From positions 1 through 64,000 of the forward strand of contig CBDEVU010000017.1 of assembly GCA_965243715.1 (NCBI GenBank): 64,000 nucleotides of DNA. The letters are read 5' to 3'. Of this stretch, positions 17,331 through 25,924 are shown piece by piece (positions within the stretch are counted from its first letter, which is position 1; each line of letters starts with the position of its first letter). A program made the translations under genes and the position numbers. This DNA is from UBA11606 sp965243715. GTDB taxonomy: Bacteria; Actinomycetota; Acidimicrobiia; Acidimicrobiales; Aldehydirespiratoraceae. Under the pieces are notes generated by a model. The model was given only the letters and a program-made list of their open reading frames with translations. It was not told where the DNA came from and did not search any database.

Positions 17331-19543
17331 GGCTGATCGCCACCGAGGAAGACAGCTCGGGCCAGATCGTCACGTTCGGCCAACTCCTGGGCCGAACCCT
17401 CAAACCGAACCTGGCCTTTCTCCATGAATATGGCCCGGTCGGCGAAGGCCAGGGCCACGTTGAGTGACTGTTCCACAATAAGCATCGCCTGGCCGTCAGC
17501 TTTTAGCCCCTCCACTACCTGAAGAAGTTCTTGCACAATGACCGGTGCTAACCCGAGGCTGAGTTCATCGATCAACAAGATCTCCGGCTCTTGCACCAGG
17601 GTCATGGCCAGCGCCAGCATCTGCTGCTGACCGCCCGATAGATCATCGGCGCGAGTATCCCAACGATCGCTCAGCGCCGAGAACCGCGCCCCGCCGCGAG
17701 CGACCCTAGCCTCGACCTCCGCCGACTCGAGACGACCGTCGAGCAGCGCGGCGCGCAGATTTTCTTCGATGGTGAGACCAGGGAACGTGCCCGCGCCGCC
17801 CCGGAGTTGTACCACCCCCACCCGAAAACGGGTTTCCGCTTCGGCGTAGGTGATAGTGCGACCGTGCAGACGGATTACGCCTCGGTCAGCAATACCGAGA
17901 CCCGTTATGGCCCGCAGCAAGGTTGACTTGCCCGCCCCGTTGGTGCCCAGCAAGGCCACAACCTCGCCGGGGTAAACGTCGAGACCAACGTCGAACAACA
18001 CCTGAACCGGGCCGTAGCTGAAGTCAAGGTTGCGCACCTGGAGTGCGGGCACCGGGTCGGTCGCGGCCTGGATACGAGCCGTCTCGGCCTGTTCCTCCAG
18101 TAACTCCTCCACCGCCAGCGAGATATCCCGCCGAATATGGCGCGCCCCTTGCCAAATTAGCCAGCCACCAATGAAGGCCGCCGGTGGGGCAATTATCAGC
18201 ATCGCCGTGCGCTCGTTGTAGGCATCAGAGATTTGGCCGGTCAACAAGCCGCCGAAGAAGCCACCCATCAAGAAAATAAACACGGGGAGCAAGGCGAAGG
18301 CCTGAGCGCGGATGCGATACGGCGAAACCGCGGCGATGATCGTCGGAGCGGCGACGAAACCGGCCGAGATGGCGGCCTGTGCGAGGGCCATCATCAGCAC
18401 CAAAAGACCCAATGTTTTGATGGGCAGGGCCACGAGGAACAAAACCCCAGCCAGCATGACCAAGGCGCCCGCGGTGCGGACCAATCCTTCAGGATCCTCA
18501 CGGAACTTTCGGTCGAACATCCGCCCCGCAAGCGGAATTGAGATCAGCGAGCCCAGCCACATGAGCGACTCGACGATCCCGCGATCGAGGGCTCCGAGAG
18601 CGTACTTATCCTCGAGCAGGAGATTAAACTGGATCGGGACCGCAATCAGCGCAAACCCGAGCACGCCGACGCCGGTGGCCAAATAGTAGAATGTGCGGAT
18701 TTTGCGGAGGCGGGCCAACGCCGTGCTCATCGACGGTTCGAGTTCCGCGACTTCTAGAGCATCGTCGTCGAGTACCGAAGCTTGATCGAACTTGCCTCGC
18801 TCAGGTTCGCTCAATCGCAACGAGGCTAGGGCAGCCAGCACGGGAGGGATAGCAATCACGTAAAAGGCCCAGCGCCAGCCATCGTCGCCACCAACCCAGG
18901 CCGCCACCCCGCCGACAAGCACGGGGCCTACGATCTGGCCGAGCGGCCGACTCATGGCCTCCACGGCGAAAATTCGTGATCGAGACGCGATGGGATAGGT
19001 GTCGACTAGGAGCGAGTTGGCTACGGGGATTCGATAGGACTGGCCAAACCCGCTGGCCGCGTTAGTCCAGAAAAGCTGGAAGGCGTTGGTCGCCCAGCCA
19101 GAAAGGAACACCGCTCCGGCCCAAAACAGCGACATCACCGGGATGATCGCAACCCGCTTCACTCGATCAGCGAGCGCCGCCATCGGGACGGTGCCAAGTA
19201 CGAGGGCGACACCCCCGAAGCCGAGGATTCCCAGCAGCACGGTGTCGGACACGTTCAGGGATTTCTGAATATCGGGGGCCAGAACCCGAATCGCTCGGGG
19301 GAACTCGTCGACGAAGCCGAGGATGAACATCATCACGACCGTGGTCTTACCTCCGGTTCGCATGGCGGCTCGAAGAGACATCGGCTCGTCGCCAACTCCG
19401 GGGAGGAGATCGTCGGGTAAGACAACGAGTCGATCTCGTTCGGCTTGGTCGGCTTGCCGTTTGGCTTCTTCGGCCAAAACGGTTGCGGTGAGCGCGGCGG
19501 CATCCCTAGGCGTGTCGCCCGACCCCGAATCTGGTTCCGTCAT
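17327..19543 (-). CDS. MFS permease fused to LivF-type ABC ATPase
   Basis: A 738-residue protein. After an N-terminal cytoplasmic segment, residues about 63-480 form a major-facilitator permease (LGTVPMAALADRVKRVAIIP is an MFS loop 2-3 type motif). From residue 503 a complete LivF-like ATPase follows, with Walker A GTNGAGKST, signature LSGGQQQ and Walker B ILLIDELSLG. I use the ATG at 19543 because GGGGGTG lies 5 nt upstream; a GTG at 19624 is the alternative. It overlaps the LivHMG fusion by 4 nt, so it supplies that transporter's second ATPase. What the MFS half does is not known. Confidence 0.88.
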   Translation of the reverse strand: MTEPDSGSGDTPRDAAALTATVLAEEAKRQADQAERDRLVVLPDDLLPGVGDEPMSLRAAMRTGGKTTVVMMFILGFVDEFPRAIRVLAPDIQKSLNVSDTVLLGILGFGGVALVLGTVPMAALADRVKRVAIIPVMSLFWAGAVFLSGWATNAFQLFWTNAASGFGQSYRIPVANSLLVDTYPIASRSRIFAVEAMSRPLGQIVGPVLVGGVAAWVGGDDGWRWAFYVIAIPPVLAALASLRLSEPERGKFDQASVLDDDALEVAELEPSMSTALARLRKIRTFYYLATGVGVLGFALIAVPIQFNLLLEDKYALGALDRGIVESLMWLGSLISIPLAGRMFDRKFREDPEGLVRTAGALVMLAGVLFLVALPIKTLGLLVLMMALAQAAISAGFVAAPTIIAAVSPYRIRAQAFALLPVFIFLMGGFFGGLLTGQISDAYNERTAMLIIAPPAAFIGGWLIWQGARHIRRDISLAVEELLEEQAETARIQAATDPVPALQVRNLDFSYGPVQVLFDVGLDVYPGEVVALLGTNGAGKSTLLRAITGLGIADRGVIRLHGRTITYAEAETRFRVGVVQLRGGAGTFPGLTIEENLRAALLDGRLESAEVEARVARGGARFSALSDRWDTRADDLSGGQQQMLALAMTLVQEPEILLIDELSLGLAPVIVQELLQVVEGLKADGQAMLIVEQSLNVALAFADRAIFMEKGQVRFEGSAQELAERDDLARAVFLGGDQP

Positions 19544-19650
19544 TAGCACCCCCAACCGTCGGAGTTGACCGCCATTATGGCCGCTAGGGCGAGCCCGCAC
19601 CATTCGCGGTACTTGTGCAGTCACTGGCCCAGCGACAAGACTAGGACCCT

Positions 19651-21324
19651 ATGGCTACCCTCTCGAAACCTCTGCGCCGCACCTACCGGACCTATCGTTG
19701 GCTATGGTTGGCCATTGTTCTAGCCCTATTCGCCACGGCCTGCGGCGGCGAAGTCGACTCTTCCGTCGAAGAGGCCGACGTCGCGGACAGTACTCCCGAA
19801 GACAGTACTCCCGAAAACAGTACTCCCGAAGACAGTGCTACCGAAGACAGTGCTACCCAGAACAGTGCTGACGTTGAGAGTGCTGACTCTGAGAGTGCGG
19901 ACTCTGACGGTGGTCCGAATATCTACGTCGATCCTCGCGGGGGTATTTTCGCCGACTTTCAAGCCGGTTTCGACCGCGCAAATCATCCTTTCACCCAACT
20001 CGACGCCTTCTGCAATAGCCACGACGCGGCGACCGATCGGATCGCAACCGACCCTGGGATCGGGGCCGACACCATTAGCCTCGCCCACATCCGAACCCGT
20101 CTCGAAGACGCAGTGGAGTTAGGTTTCGGCATTCCGGTCGGCGATCCCGCTCACATGTTCGAGGTTCTAGTTGACTATGTGAACACGGAATGCGGCGGTA
20201 TCAGAGGTCGTCAAATCGAACTAGTGACGTTAGAAGTCCCTGCATTTGGCGGAACGGTCGAAACCGATCGCAACGCGGCGTGTATCGAAGCCACCGAAGA
20301 CAACCACGCCGTCATCATCATGAACAGCACCAGCTTTCAGGGTGCCGCCACCTTGTGCATCACCGAGGAGAAAGAAACGATCTTCATCTCGACTCAGAGC
20401 CAAAGCGAAGAGTTCATGAAGCGAGCCAATGGCCGACTTATATCCATTGCCAACACCAGCGAAGAGAGCCTGCGCTTCAATGCCCTCGATGTGATCGCCT
20501 CCGGTGCCCTAGACGGCCTGGTGGTCGGCGTGGCAACCCCGGATGTTCCCGGTCAACCCGAAGCAGTTCAGGCGGGCTTGGTTGACACCCTCGAAGCGGC
20601 CGGGATCGAAGTCGTGTTCGATCAGCTTGGTTGTGCGGGCGGCACGGTCTGCCTCGACGGTGTCGCCGACTCGGTGTCCAACATGCGCCAGGCGGGCGTC
20701 ACCGCGTTCTTCAACGTCATGAATATCTTCACCGCTCCCGCCTATATCGACGAGATGGTGCTGCAAGGATTCCAGCCCGGTGAGGTCCAGTTCTTTGCCA
20801 CCGACTTCAACAACCAATCCAGCGAACTGGTTTCCGGCCAGATCGCTAACTCACCAGACGCGGGCAACCTGTATTCGGGCGCCACCATCCGAGATTTCCG
20901 CGGTACCGGCCTCTACCGCAACGACGGCTACGAGCCCTCAGCGTGGCAGACGCTCTGCACTGGGTTGTACAACGAGATCAATACCATCGGGGCGTCCCAC
21001 GTCTGGCAAGACCAAGGCGGCGACTCCGGTTTCGGAATGGCCGTTTCGATATGTTCGATTCTGCGCATCGCCCTGCGTGCGCTCTACGACGCGGGCGACA
21101 ACCCGACCCGCGCCGATGTGTTGAACGCCATCGAGAACCTTGGCCCTGTCGACATCGGCCAGATGATCCCGTCGAGCGTCACCCCAGGTAAGGGCCAAGC
21201 CCCCGACGCCCACCAAACCATGGACTGGACCTTTCCATGCGATCAGCCCTTCCCGTACACCCGTGGCGAGGCCGAACCGATCTGCCTCACTGGCCGCGAC
21301 GACTGGCGGCTAGTCCCGCGCTAA
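19651..21324 (+). CDS. Branched-chain amino acid-type ABC substrate-binding lipoprotein
   Basis: A 557-residue lipoprotein. A basic N-terminus and hydrophobic helix end in FATACGG, a lipobox-like site. An acidic linker of tandem DSTPE-type pentapeptides follows, then a periplasmic-binding fold of the Leu/Ile/Val type (VDYVNTECGGIRGRQIELV near residue 170). It is divergent from the fused importer genes and is presumably their extracytoplasmic receptor. The ligand cannot be read. A 12-nt duplication covers its stop codon (AGTCCCGCGCTA twice), giving a second TAA in another position. Confidence 0.85.
   Translation: MATLSKPLRRTYRTYRWLWLAIVLALFATACGGEVDSSVEEADVADSTPEDSTPENSTPEDSATEDSATQNSADVESADSESADSDGGPNIYVDPRGGIFADFQAGFDRANHPFTQLDAFCNSHDAATDRIATDPGIGADTISLAHIRTRLEDAVELGFGIPVGDPAHMFEVLVDYVNTECGGIRGRQIELVTLEVPAFGGTVETDRNAACIEATEDNHAVIIMNSTSFQGAATLCITEEKETIFISTQSQSEEFMKRANGRLISIANTSEESLRFNALDVIASGALDGLVVGVATPDVPGQPEAVQAGLVDTLEAAGIEVVFDQLGCAGGTVCLDGVADSVSNMRQAGVTAFFNVMNIFTAPAYIDEMVLQGFQPGEVQFFATDFNNQSSELVSGQIANSPDAGNLYSGATIRDFRGTGLYRNDGYEPSAWQTLCTGLYNEINTIGASHVWQDQGGDSGFGMAVSICSILRIALRALYDAGDNPTRADVLNAIENLGPVDIGQMIPSSVTPGKGQAPDAHQTMDWTFPCDQPFPYTRGEAEPICLTGRDDWRLVPR
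19787..19905 (+). repeat. In-frame 15-nt microrepeats in lipoprotein linker
   Basis: About seven degenerate copies of a 15-nt unit (first GACAGTACTCCCGAA, later GACAGTGCTACCGAA) encode DSTPE, NSTPE, DSATE, NSADV and ESADS. They form the acidic spacer between the lipid anchor and the binding domain. Confidence 0.85.
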
Positions 21325-21336
21325 GTCCCGCGCTAA
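21313..21336 (+). repeat. 12-nt tandem duplication across a stop codon
   Basis: AGTCCCGCGCTA occurs twice in a row, covering the TAA of the substrate-binding lipoprotein gene and repeating it directly after. Confidence 0.85.
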
Positions 21337-21346
21337 CCAAACGAAC

Positions 21347-21386
21347 AAATCCCCGGCCGCCGTGTTGCCACACGGACCGAGGATTT
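21347..21386. terminator. Hairpin between the binding-protein gene and the tRNA (possibly bidirectional)
   Basis: AAATCC pairs with GGATTT at the base, and CCGTGT pairs with ACACGG around a TGCC loop. It lies downstream of both the + strand binding-protein gene and the - strand tRNA, and the base ends in TTT or AAA on either strand. This fits a shared terminator. Confidence 0.5.
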
Positions 21387-21393
21387 CACGGAG

Positions 21394-21466
21394 TGGAGGT
21401 GAGGGGAGTTGAACCCCTGGCCTCCTCGATGCGACCGAGGCGCTCTACCAACTGAGCTACACCCCC
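21394..21466 (-). tRNA. tRNA-Ala (anticodon CGC)
   Basis: The minus strand folds into a complete 73-nt cloverleaf: acceptor GGGGGTG with CACCTCC (one G-U), D arm GCTC/GAGC, anticodon stem CCTCG/CGAGG with loop GTCGCAT, and T arm AGGGG/CCCCT around TTCAACT. The anticodon CGC reads Ala GCG codons. The discriminator is A, and CCA is not encoded. Confidence 0.93.
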
Positions 21467-21483
21467 GAGAACGTACGGCTGGA

Positions 21484-21939
21484 CTAGCCGTTAACCGTAC
21501 GGCGTGAGGGTCCGTGCAGCGGCGTCACCCCTTCAGGGTACAGCATCTGCACCTTGATTTCACGTTCGGCGGCGAGGTTACGACGCTGCACTATCGCGTA
21601 ACCGTAGGAGATCATGGCCATGTCGACCACCAGATGGGCGAGCAACATCATCGGGCCGAACACGATGGCGCAGAGTAAGGTCACGCACGCCGCCGTACCA
21701 AGACCAAGCAGGATCTGTTGGCGCCGACGACTCGCCGCCCCCACGGAGCGGGGCTTAAGATCCACAGGACCGGAGCCCGCTAAGTGATTCGCCGAGGCGC
21801 CTAGCGTGCCCATTCCAGTAGTGAACGAGCCGACGCGGTCGCCCCGTCCCACGGCTGAACGACGGCTATCTTTCCACCAGACGGCGATATAACTACACCA
21901 TACGGCGGCTAAGACAAGCAATACGATAGATGTCGACAC
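21484..21939 (-). CDS. Probable SepX/GlpR-like divisome membrane protein
   Basis: A 151-residue protein with an N-terminal membrane helix (IVLLVLAAVWCSYIAVWW), a linker, and two more hydrophobic segments near residues 75-115 after a basic SRRRQQ. I use the GTG at 21939 because GGAGAGG lies 10 nt upstream; a TTG at 21966 is the alternative. The topology, and the neighbourhood next to moaC/moeA, resemble the actinobacterial SepX/GlpR divisome proteins. Function is inferred from that similarity and synteny only. Confidence 0.55.
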   Translation of the reverse strand: MSTSIVLLVLAAVWCSYIAVWWKDSRRSAVGRGDRVGSFTTGMGTLGASANHLAGSGPVDLKPRSVGAASRRRQQILLGLGTAACVTLLCAIVFGPMMLLAHLVVDMAMISYGYAIVQRRNLAAEREIKVQMLYPEGVTPLHGPSRRTVNG

Positions 21940-22030
21940 AGGCGAAAGACCTCTCCAGTTGAACAACCATCAGCAAACGCTGAGGTCCGAAAGATTTAGC
22001 CATCGGCAAAATCCATAGTACACTGTGACA

Positions 22031-22060
22031 ATTGTATGACAGATCGACACAACAAAGCAA
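22031..22060 (-). promoter_or_regulatory. Candidate sigma-70 type promoter of the SepX-like gene
   Basis: On the minus strand, TTGCTT (22060-22055) and TACAAT (22036-22031) are separated by 18 nt. This would start a transcript about 85 nt before the GTG at 21939. The 145-nt gap between moaC and the SepX-like gene holds this and a T-rich run, and nothing else that I can see. Confidence 0.45.
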
Positions 22061-22111
22061 CCCTTACTTTTTTTCTCTCATCCGCGGCTTCAATTCGCTA
22101 ACCAGCGGCAG

Positions 22112-22591
22112 CTACTCGGCTCGCCGGTATGGGCCGGAACGGCCGCCGGTTTTCTCCCACAAGGCGACCTCTCCGATAACCATGGAACGGTCCATCGACT
22201 TGGCCATGTCGTAGATGGTGAGTGCGGCGACGGAGCACGCCGTGAGGGCCTCCATCTCGACACCCGTACGATCGAAAGTGTCAACCGCGGCCTCAATCTC
22301 AATCGCGGCATCGCTGATCTCGAAGCTAACCGTAACCGCCCCGATGAGGAGGGGGTGGCAGAGGGGCAGCAGGTCGGAGGTGCGTTTAGCGGCTTGAATA
22401 CCGGCGACGCGCGCCACGGCGAGCACATCGCCTTTTTTGATGGCGCCTTGGGCGATCGCCGACGCGGTCTCAGGGGTCATCGACACCCGACCACGGGCGA
22501 TAGCTCTGCGATGGGTGGGCTCTTTGGGCGTAACATCGACCATGCGGGCTCGGCCCAAGGGATCAAGATGGGTAAAGCCGCTTTCAGACAT
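22112..22591 (-). CDS. moaC: Cyclic pyranopterin monophosphate synthase
   Basis: A 159-residue MoaC. Motifs are ARMVDVTPKEPTHRRAIARG, KRTSDLLPLCHPL and GVEMEALTACSVAALTIYDM, with the catalytic lysines and the CHP loop intact. It converts the 3',8-cyclo-GTP made by MoaA into cyclic pyranopterin phosphate, the first pterin of molybdenum cofactor. It lies 36 nt downstream of moaA in the moeA-moaA-moaC operon. Confidence 0.95.
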   Translation of the reverse strand: MSESGFTHLDPLGRARMVDVTPKEPTHRRAIARGRVSMTPETASAIAQGAIKKGDVLAVARVAGIQAAKRTSDLLPLCHPLLIGAVTVSFEISDAAIEIEAAVDTFDRTGVEMEALTACSVAALTIYDMAKSMDRSMVIGEVALWEKTGGRSGPYRRAE

Positions 22592-22627
22592 GCGTCGAGT
22601 GTAGAAGCCCGATCAGGACCCGGCGGG

Positions 22628-23611
22628 TTATCCGCCGATCTCCGACATAGAGCGGCGGGGACGGATGAATTGGACTTGGTTGATCTGGTGACCGGCCCAC
22701 TTGGCAGCCACCGTTTGCTCCAACGCCGCGGCGATGATGTCGTCGGAAGAGCCGTCACGCAACAGTGAACGGATATCGGTCTCGTCAGTGGCAAAAAGGC
22801 AGGAGCGGAACTGGCCGTCGGCGGTAATACGGACCCGGTCGCAGGTGCCGCAGAACGACTCGCTCACAGTGGCGACTACCCCCACCTCGCCCCCACCGTC
22901 GGCGTAGCGCCAGCGGGTAGCCGGAGCCGAAGTCCGCTCTATTGCCTCAAGTTCATAAGCGGCGGAGAGTTGCGCCAGTATCTCCGCCTGGGTTAGTACG
23001 AGGCGGTTGTTCCAAATCTCGTCGGCATCGAGGGGCATGAACTCGATAAAGCGAACGTGAACCCCCCTGGCTCGACCAAAGGCAGCGAAACTGAGCACCT
23101 CGTCGTCGTTGATGCCTTTCATGACCACGACATTGATCTTCACCGGATCGAAACCGGCGTCAACTGCGGCATCGATGCCGACCAAGACCCGTTCGAGTTC
23201 ATCACGACGGGTGAGTTCGAAGAAACGGTCGGGCTGGAGTGAATCAAGCGAAATGTTGAGCCGGCGCAGGCCCGCCGCCTTCAACTCGTCGGCTAGCAGA
23301 GGAAGGGAAACACCGTTGGTGGTCATCGACAAGTCGACGCCGAGCGCCGCGAGTTTCTCGACTAGCAGCGGCAACCGGGCTCGGACGAGAGGCTCGCCCC
23401 CAGTGAGTCGAATCCCGTCGACGCCGTAGCGCTCAACCATGATCCGCGCCACGCGCTCAATCTCTTCGAAGCTAAGAAGAGACTCACGCGGTTGCCACTT
23501 CATTCCCTCCTCGGGCATGCAGTACGTGCAGCGGAAGTTGCAGCGATCGGTAACCGAGATGCGTAGGTCGCGGTGAACTCGGCCGAAAGTGTCGATGAGT
23601 TGCGTCGCCAT
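22628..23611 (-). CDS. moaA: GTP 3',8-cyclase (radical SAM)
   Basis: A 327-residue MoaA. The radical-SAM cluster is CNFRCTYC near residue 25. The C-terminal second Fe-S region is FCGTCDRVRITADGQFRSCL, and the chain ends in the conserved Gly-Gly (EIGG). The frame is open upstream to 23866, but that stretch is antisense to moeA codons; ATG 23611 gives the standard start (MATQLIDTFGRVHRDLRISV). It makes 3',8-cyclo-7,8-dihydro-GTP for Moco and needs two 4Fe-4S clusters. Confidence 0.95.
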   Translation of the reverse strand: MATQLIDTFGRVHRDLRISVTDRCNFRCTYCMPEEGMKWQPRESLLSFEEIERVARIMVERYGVDGIRLTGGEPLVRARLPLLVEKLAALGVDLSMTTNGVSLPLLADELKAAGLRRLNISLDSLQPDRFFELTRRDELERVLVGIDAAVDAGFDPVKINVVVMKGINDDEVLSFAAFGRARGVHVRFIEFMPLDADEIWNNRLVLTQAEILAQLSAAYELEAIERTSAPATRWRYADGGGEVGVVATVSESFCGTCDRVRITADGQFRSCLFATDETDIRSLLRDGSSDDIIAAALEQTVAAKWAGHQINQVQFIRPRRSMSEIGG

Positions 23612-23621
23612 GTCCGCAACG

Positions 23622-24824
23622 CTACCTGAGATGGAGGATTTGCACGCGGTCGCCCGGTTCGATGGGGACGCCGTCGGGCGCAATGGCCAGCGCGTTAGCG
23701 GCCGCCATCGCCGTAAGTTGGTGGGATCCTTGCCCACCGACACGTCGTACCCGCCAACGCCCTTCGGCATCGGTTGTTGCTGCCACCCGCAGGAAATGAA
23801 CCTTGCCGTCGGATTCATGGCCGAGAGAATCGTCAGAAATTGCCGCAACCGACGCACGCGGCACATCCAGGTGACCGGCCATCATCAGCAAAGCCGGACG
23901 GGCAAATAGCTCAAACGACACCATCGACGACACAGGATTACCGGGCAACCCAAACACCGGCGTGACCCCGATCAGGCCAAAGGCAAACGGCTTCGCTGGC
24001 TTGATCGCAACCTGCATCCACCTCATCTCGCCGATCTCACCGAGCACGACTTTCACGTAGTCGAAGTCACCCATCGAGACGCCACCGGACGAAAGCACCG
24101 CGTCGCAGCGTTTAGCTCCATCGATGAAGGTTGAACGGATTGCTTCCGGATCATCGACAGCGATGCCCAAGTCGATGGCTTCGCACCCAGCCTCCTCCAC
24201 CAGCGCCAGCAATGTCCGTCGGTTGGAGTCGCGAATCTCGCCCGGCCGAAGCCGACGATCGTCATCGACGAGTTCATCGCCGGTGGACACCACTCCCACC
24301 CGCGGACGAGCACCGACGCTAACTTCGCCCACCCCGACACTCGCCAGCACGCCCAGATGAGCTGCTTCAAGAGCGGTTCCTGCGGTGAAAAGAACGTCTC
24401 TTGGCCTGACGTCCTCACCAGCGCGACGAATGTGGTTACCTTCGGGGACCGTGATCTCGACCTCTACCGTGGCCGCCGCCTCGTCGAAGGTTGTCCGCTC
24501 GACCATTACCACCGCGTCAGCGCCATCGGGAATCGGCGCGCCCGTCATGATACGGATGGCTTGCCCAGCGGCCAGCGTCCCGGCCAACGAGGCACCGGCG
24601 GCGACGGTGCCGACTATCGCCAAGGTGACAGGCACGGTCGCCGTGTCGGCGGCCCGGACCGCAAAACCGTCCATGGCGGTGTTGTCGAAGGGAGGAACCA
24701 TCTCGGTGGCTACCACATCGGAGGCAAGCACACGCCCACGCGCCGCCGCAATCGGGATCGTGACGGGATCCAAAACCGAGATCCGTTCGAGGACGTAGGT
24801 TCGTGCTTCGGCGAGGGAGATCAC
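23622..24824 (-). CDS. moeA: Molybdopterin molybdotransferase
   Basis: A 400-residue MoeA/Glp protein beginning at GTG. Features are PPFDNTAMDGFAV, IMTGAPIPDGADAVV, STGDELV, the SSGGVSMGD motif and GLPGNPVSSM. It inserts molybdate into adenylylated molybdopterin. It is the first gene of the moeA-moaA-moaC cluster, 18 nt downstream of plsY on the same strand. It gives the oxidoreductase at 12.8 kb its cofactor. Confidence 0.95.
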   Translation of the reverse strand: MISLAEARTYVLERISVLDPVTIPIAAARGRVLASDVVATEMVPPFDNTAMDGFAVRAADTATVPVTLAIVGTVAAGASLAGTLAAGQAIRIMTGAPIPDGADAVVMVERTTFDEAAATVEVEITVPEGNHIRRAGEDVRPRDVLFTAGTALEAAHLGVLASVGVGEVSVGARPRVGVVSTGDELVDDDRRLRPGEIRDSNRRTLLALVEEAGCEAIDLGIAVDDPEAIRSTFIDGAKRCDAVLSSGGVSMGDFDYVKVVLGEIGEMRWMQVAIKPAKPFAFGLIGVTPVFGLPGNPVSSMVSFELFARPALLMMAGHLDVPRASVAAISDDSLGHESDGKVHFLRVAATTDAEGRWRVRRVGGQGSHQLTAMAAANALAIAPDGVPIEPGDRVQILHLR

Positions 24825-24842
24825 GTCACTATCGTGGCATCC

Positions 24843-25430
24843 CTACGAGCCACAACCAGCGACTAGGCGACGAATGTTTGATTGATGCCGAACAACCAGA
24901 ATCACCGCGATGCCCGCCGACGTGGCCACTTCCCAAGCGGGGCGGCCCACAACGGCGCTTATGACCGGAAAGGCGACCGCGATCGACAACGACCCCAACG
25001 CCGCTACCCGGCCAAACTTCACGACCACGAAGAAGAGCGCCAAGCAACCCACCCCAACCCACGGCAACATGACCAAGCCGCCACCGCCGCCGGTTGCTAC
25101 CCCTTTACCACCCCGGAAGCGTCGGGTGATCGGCCAGACATGGCCCACCACGACAGCCGCCCACACTAGATGGGCTACCGGCCGACCGGCCCACCCCAGA
25201 GCAATAGCGGTGGGTACCGCGCCCTTCAGGGCATCAACTGTGCCGACAATGATGCCCGCTCGCTTTCCGCTCAGACGGTACACGTTCGACGCACCCGGGT
25301 TGCGAGACCCGTGGCGGCTGGGATCCGACCCAACTCGCCTGCCCACGATTAGCGCGGTCGGGAAGGTACCGATGAGGTAGGCCACGACGATTCCCCCGAC
25401 GACGAACACCGCTTCATAGTAGGGTGTCAC
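24843..25430 (-). CDS. plsY: Acyl-phosphate glycerol-3-phosphate acyltransferase
   Basis: A 195-residue multi-pass membrane enzyme. Conserved loops are GSRNPGASNVYR, LKGAVP and GHVWPITRRFRGGKGVATG, the three active-site segments of PlsY. It acylates glycerol-3-phosphate at the first step of phospholipid synthesis and complements gpsA at 57 kb. The GTG start faces the divergent FmdB-like gene 30 nt away. Confidence 0.93.
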   Translation of the reverse strand: MTPYYEAVFVVGGIVVAYLIGTFPTALIVGRRVGSDPSRHGSRNPGASNVYRLSGKRAGIIVGTVDALKGAVPTAIALGWAGRPVAHLVWAAVVVGHVWPITRRFRGGKGVATGGGGGLVMLPWVGVGCLALFFVVVKFGRVAALGSLSIAVAFPVISAVVGRPAWEVATSAGIAVILVVRHQSNIRRLVAGCGS

Positions 25431-25446
25431 TAGCGGTGCTCGCCGG

Positions 25447-25452
25447 TATCCT
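25447..25452 (+). promoter_or_regulatory. Candidate -10 box of the FmdB-like gene (TATCCT)
   Basis: TATCCT ends 8 nt before the GTG at 25461, and no Shine-Dalgarno sequence is visible. It fits the leaderless TANNNT pattern. Confidence 0.4.
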
Positions 25453-25460
25453 TAGCATCT

Positions 25461-25874
25461 GTGCCCACCTACGACTACCGCTGCGGTCGCACCAGCGAGA
25501 TGTTTGCGATTTGGCAGTCGTTTGCCGACGACAGCCTTACCGAGTGTCCGCAAACCCACGACGGCGAAACCAACGTGTGCGGCGCGGTCGTCAAGAAGGT
25601 CTTTTCTAAGATAGGCATCTCGTTCAAGGGTGACGGCTTCTACAAAAACGATCACGGCTCCAAATCGGCCCGCCGTTCGAGCAGCGACTCAAACAGTGAA
25701 CCGAGCAGCGACTCAAACAGTGAACCGAGCAGCGACTCAAACAAGGACTCGAGCAACAACTCGGACGGTTCGTCGTCGTCATCATCGTCCTCGTCATCGT
25801 CATCATCGGCCAGCAGTTCCGCTGAAACATCATCGAGCAAATCAGCTTCAAGTTCGACCGCCGACGCCTCCTAG
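25461..25874 (+). CDS. FmdB-family zinc-ribbon-like protein with degenerate ribbon and Ser-rich tail
   Basis: A 137-residue protein. The N-terminus MPTYDYRC and the later VVKKVFSKIGISFKGDGFYK match the FmdB putative regulatory family. Family members normally have two CxxC pairs. Here the first reads C8-G-R, so its partner Cys is missing, and the second pair is spread to C29 and C40. From residue 72 the tail is almost only Ser, Asp, Asn and Glu, including three 24-nt repeats (SSDSNSEP). Function of the family is unclear. Start GTG. Confidence 0.8.
   Translation: MPTYDYRCGRTSEMFAIWQSFADDSLTECPQTHDGETNVCGAVVKKVFSKIGISFKGDGFYKNDHGSKSARRSSSDSNSEPSSDSNSEPSSDSNKDSSNNSDGSSSSSSSSSSSSSASSSAETSSSKSASSSTADAS
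25678..25749 (+). repeat. In-frame 24-nt repeat, three copies
   Basis: Three copies of AGCAGCGACTCAAACAGTGA plus ACCG or a variant encode SSDSNSEP in the low-complexity tail of the FmdB-like protein. A run of serine codons (TCA/TCG/TCC/TCT mix) follows. Confidence 0.85.
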
Positions 25875-25924
25875 GCACGGTTCCTTCTCCGACTTCCCCG
25901 CCGGAAATCTAGCTAAGGAAGTCC

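Noticed and set aside
21472..21501. CGTACGG...CCGTACG inverted repeat next to the tRNA gene
   Set aside because: It overlaps the end of the SepX-like gene and has a 16-nt spacer; it may be chance. I see no integrated element or att duplication at the tRNA.
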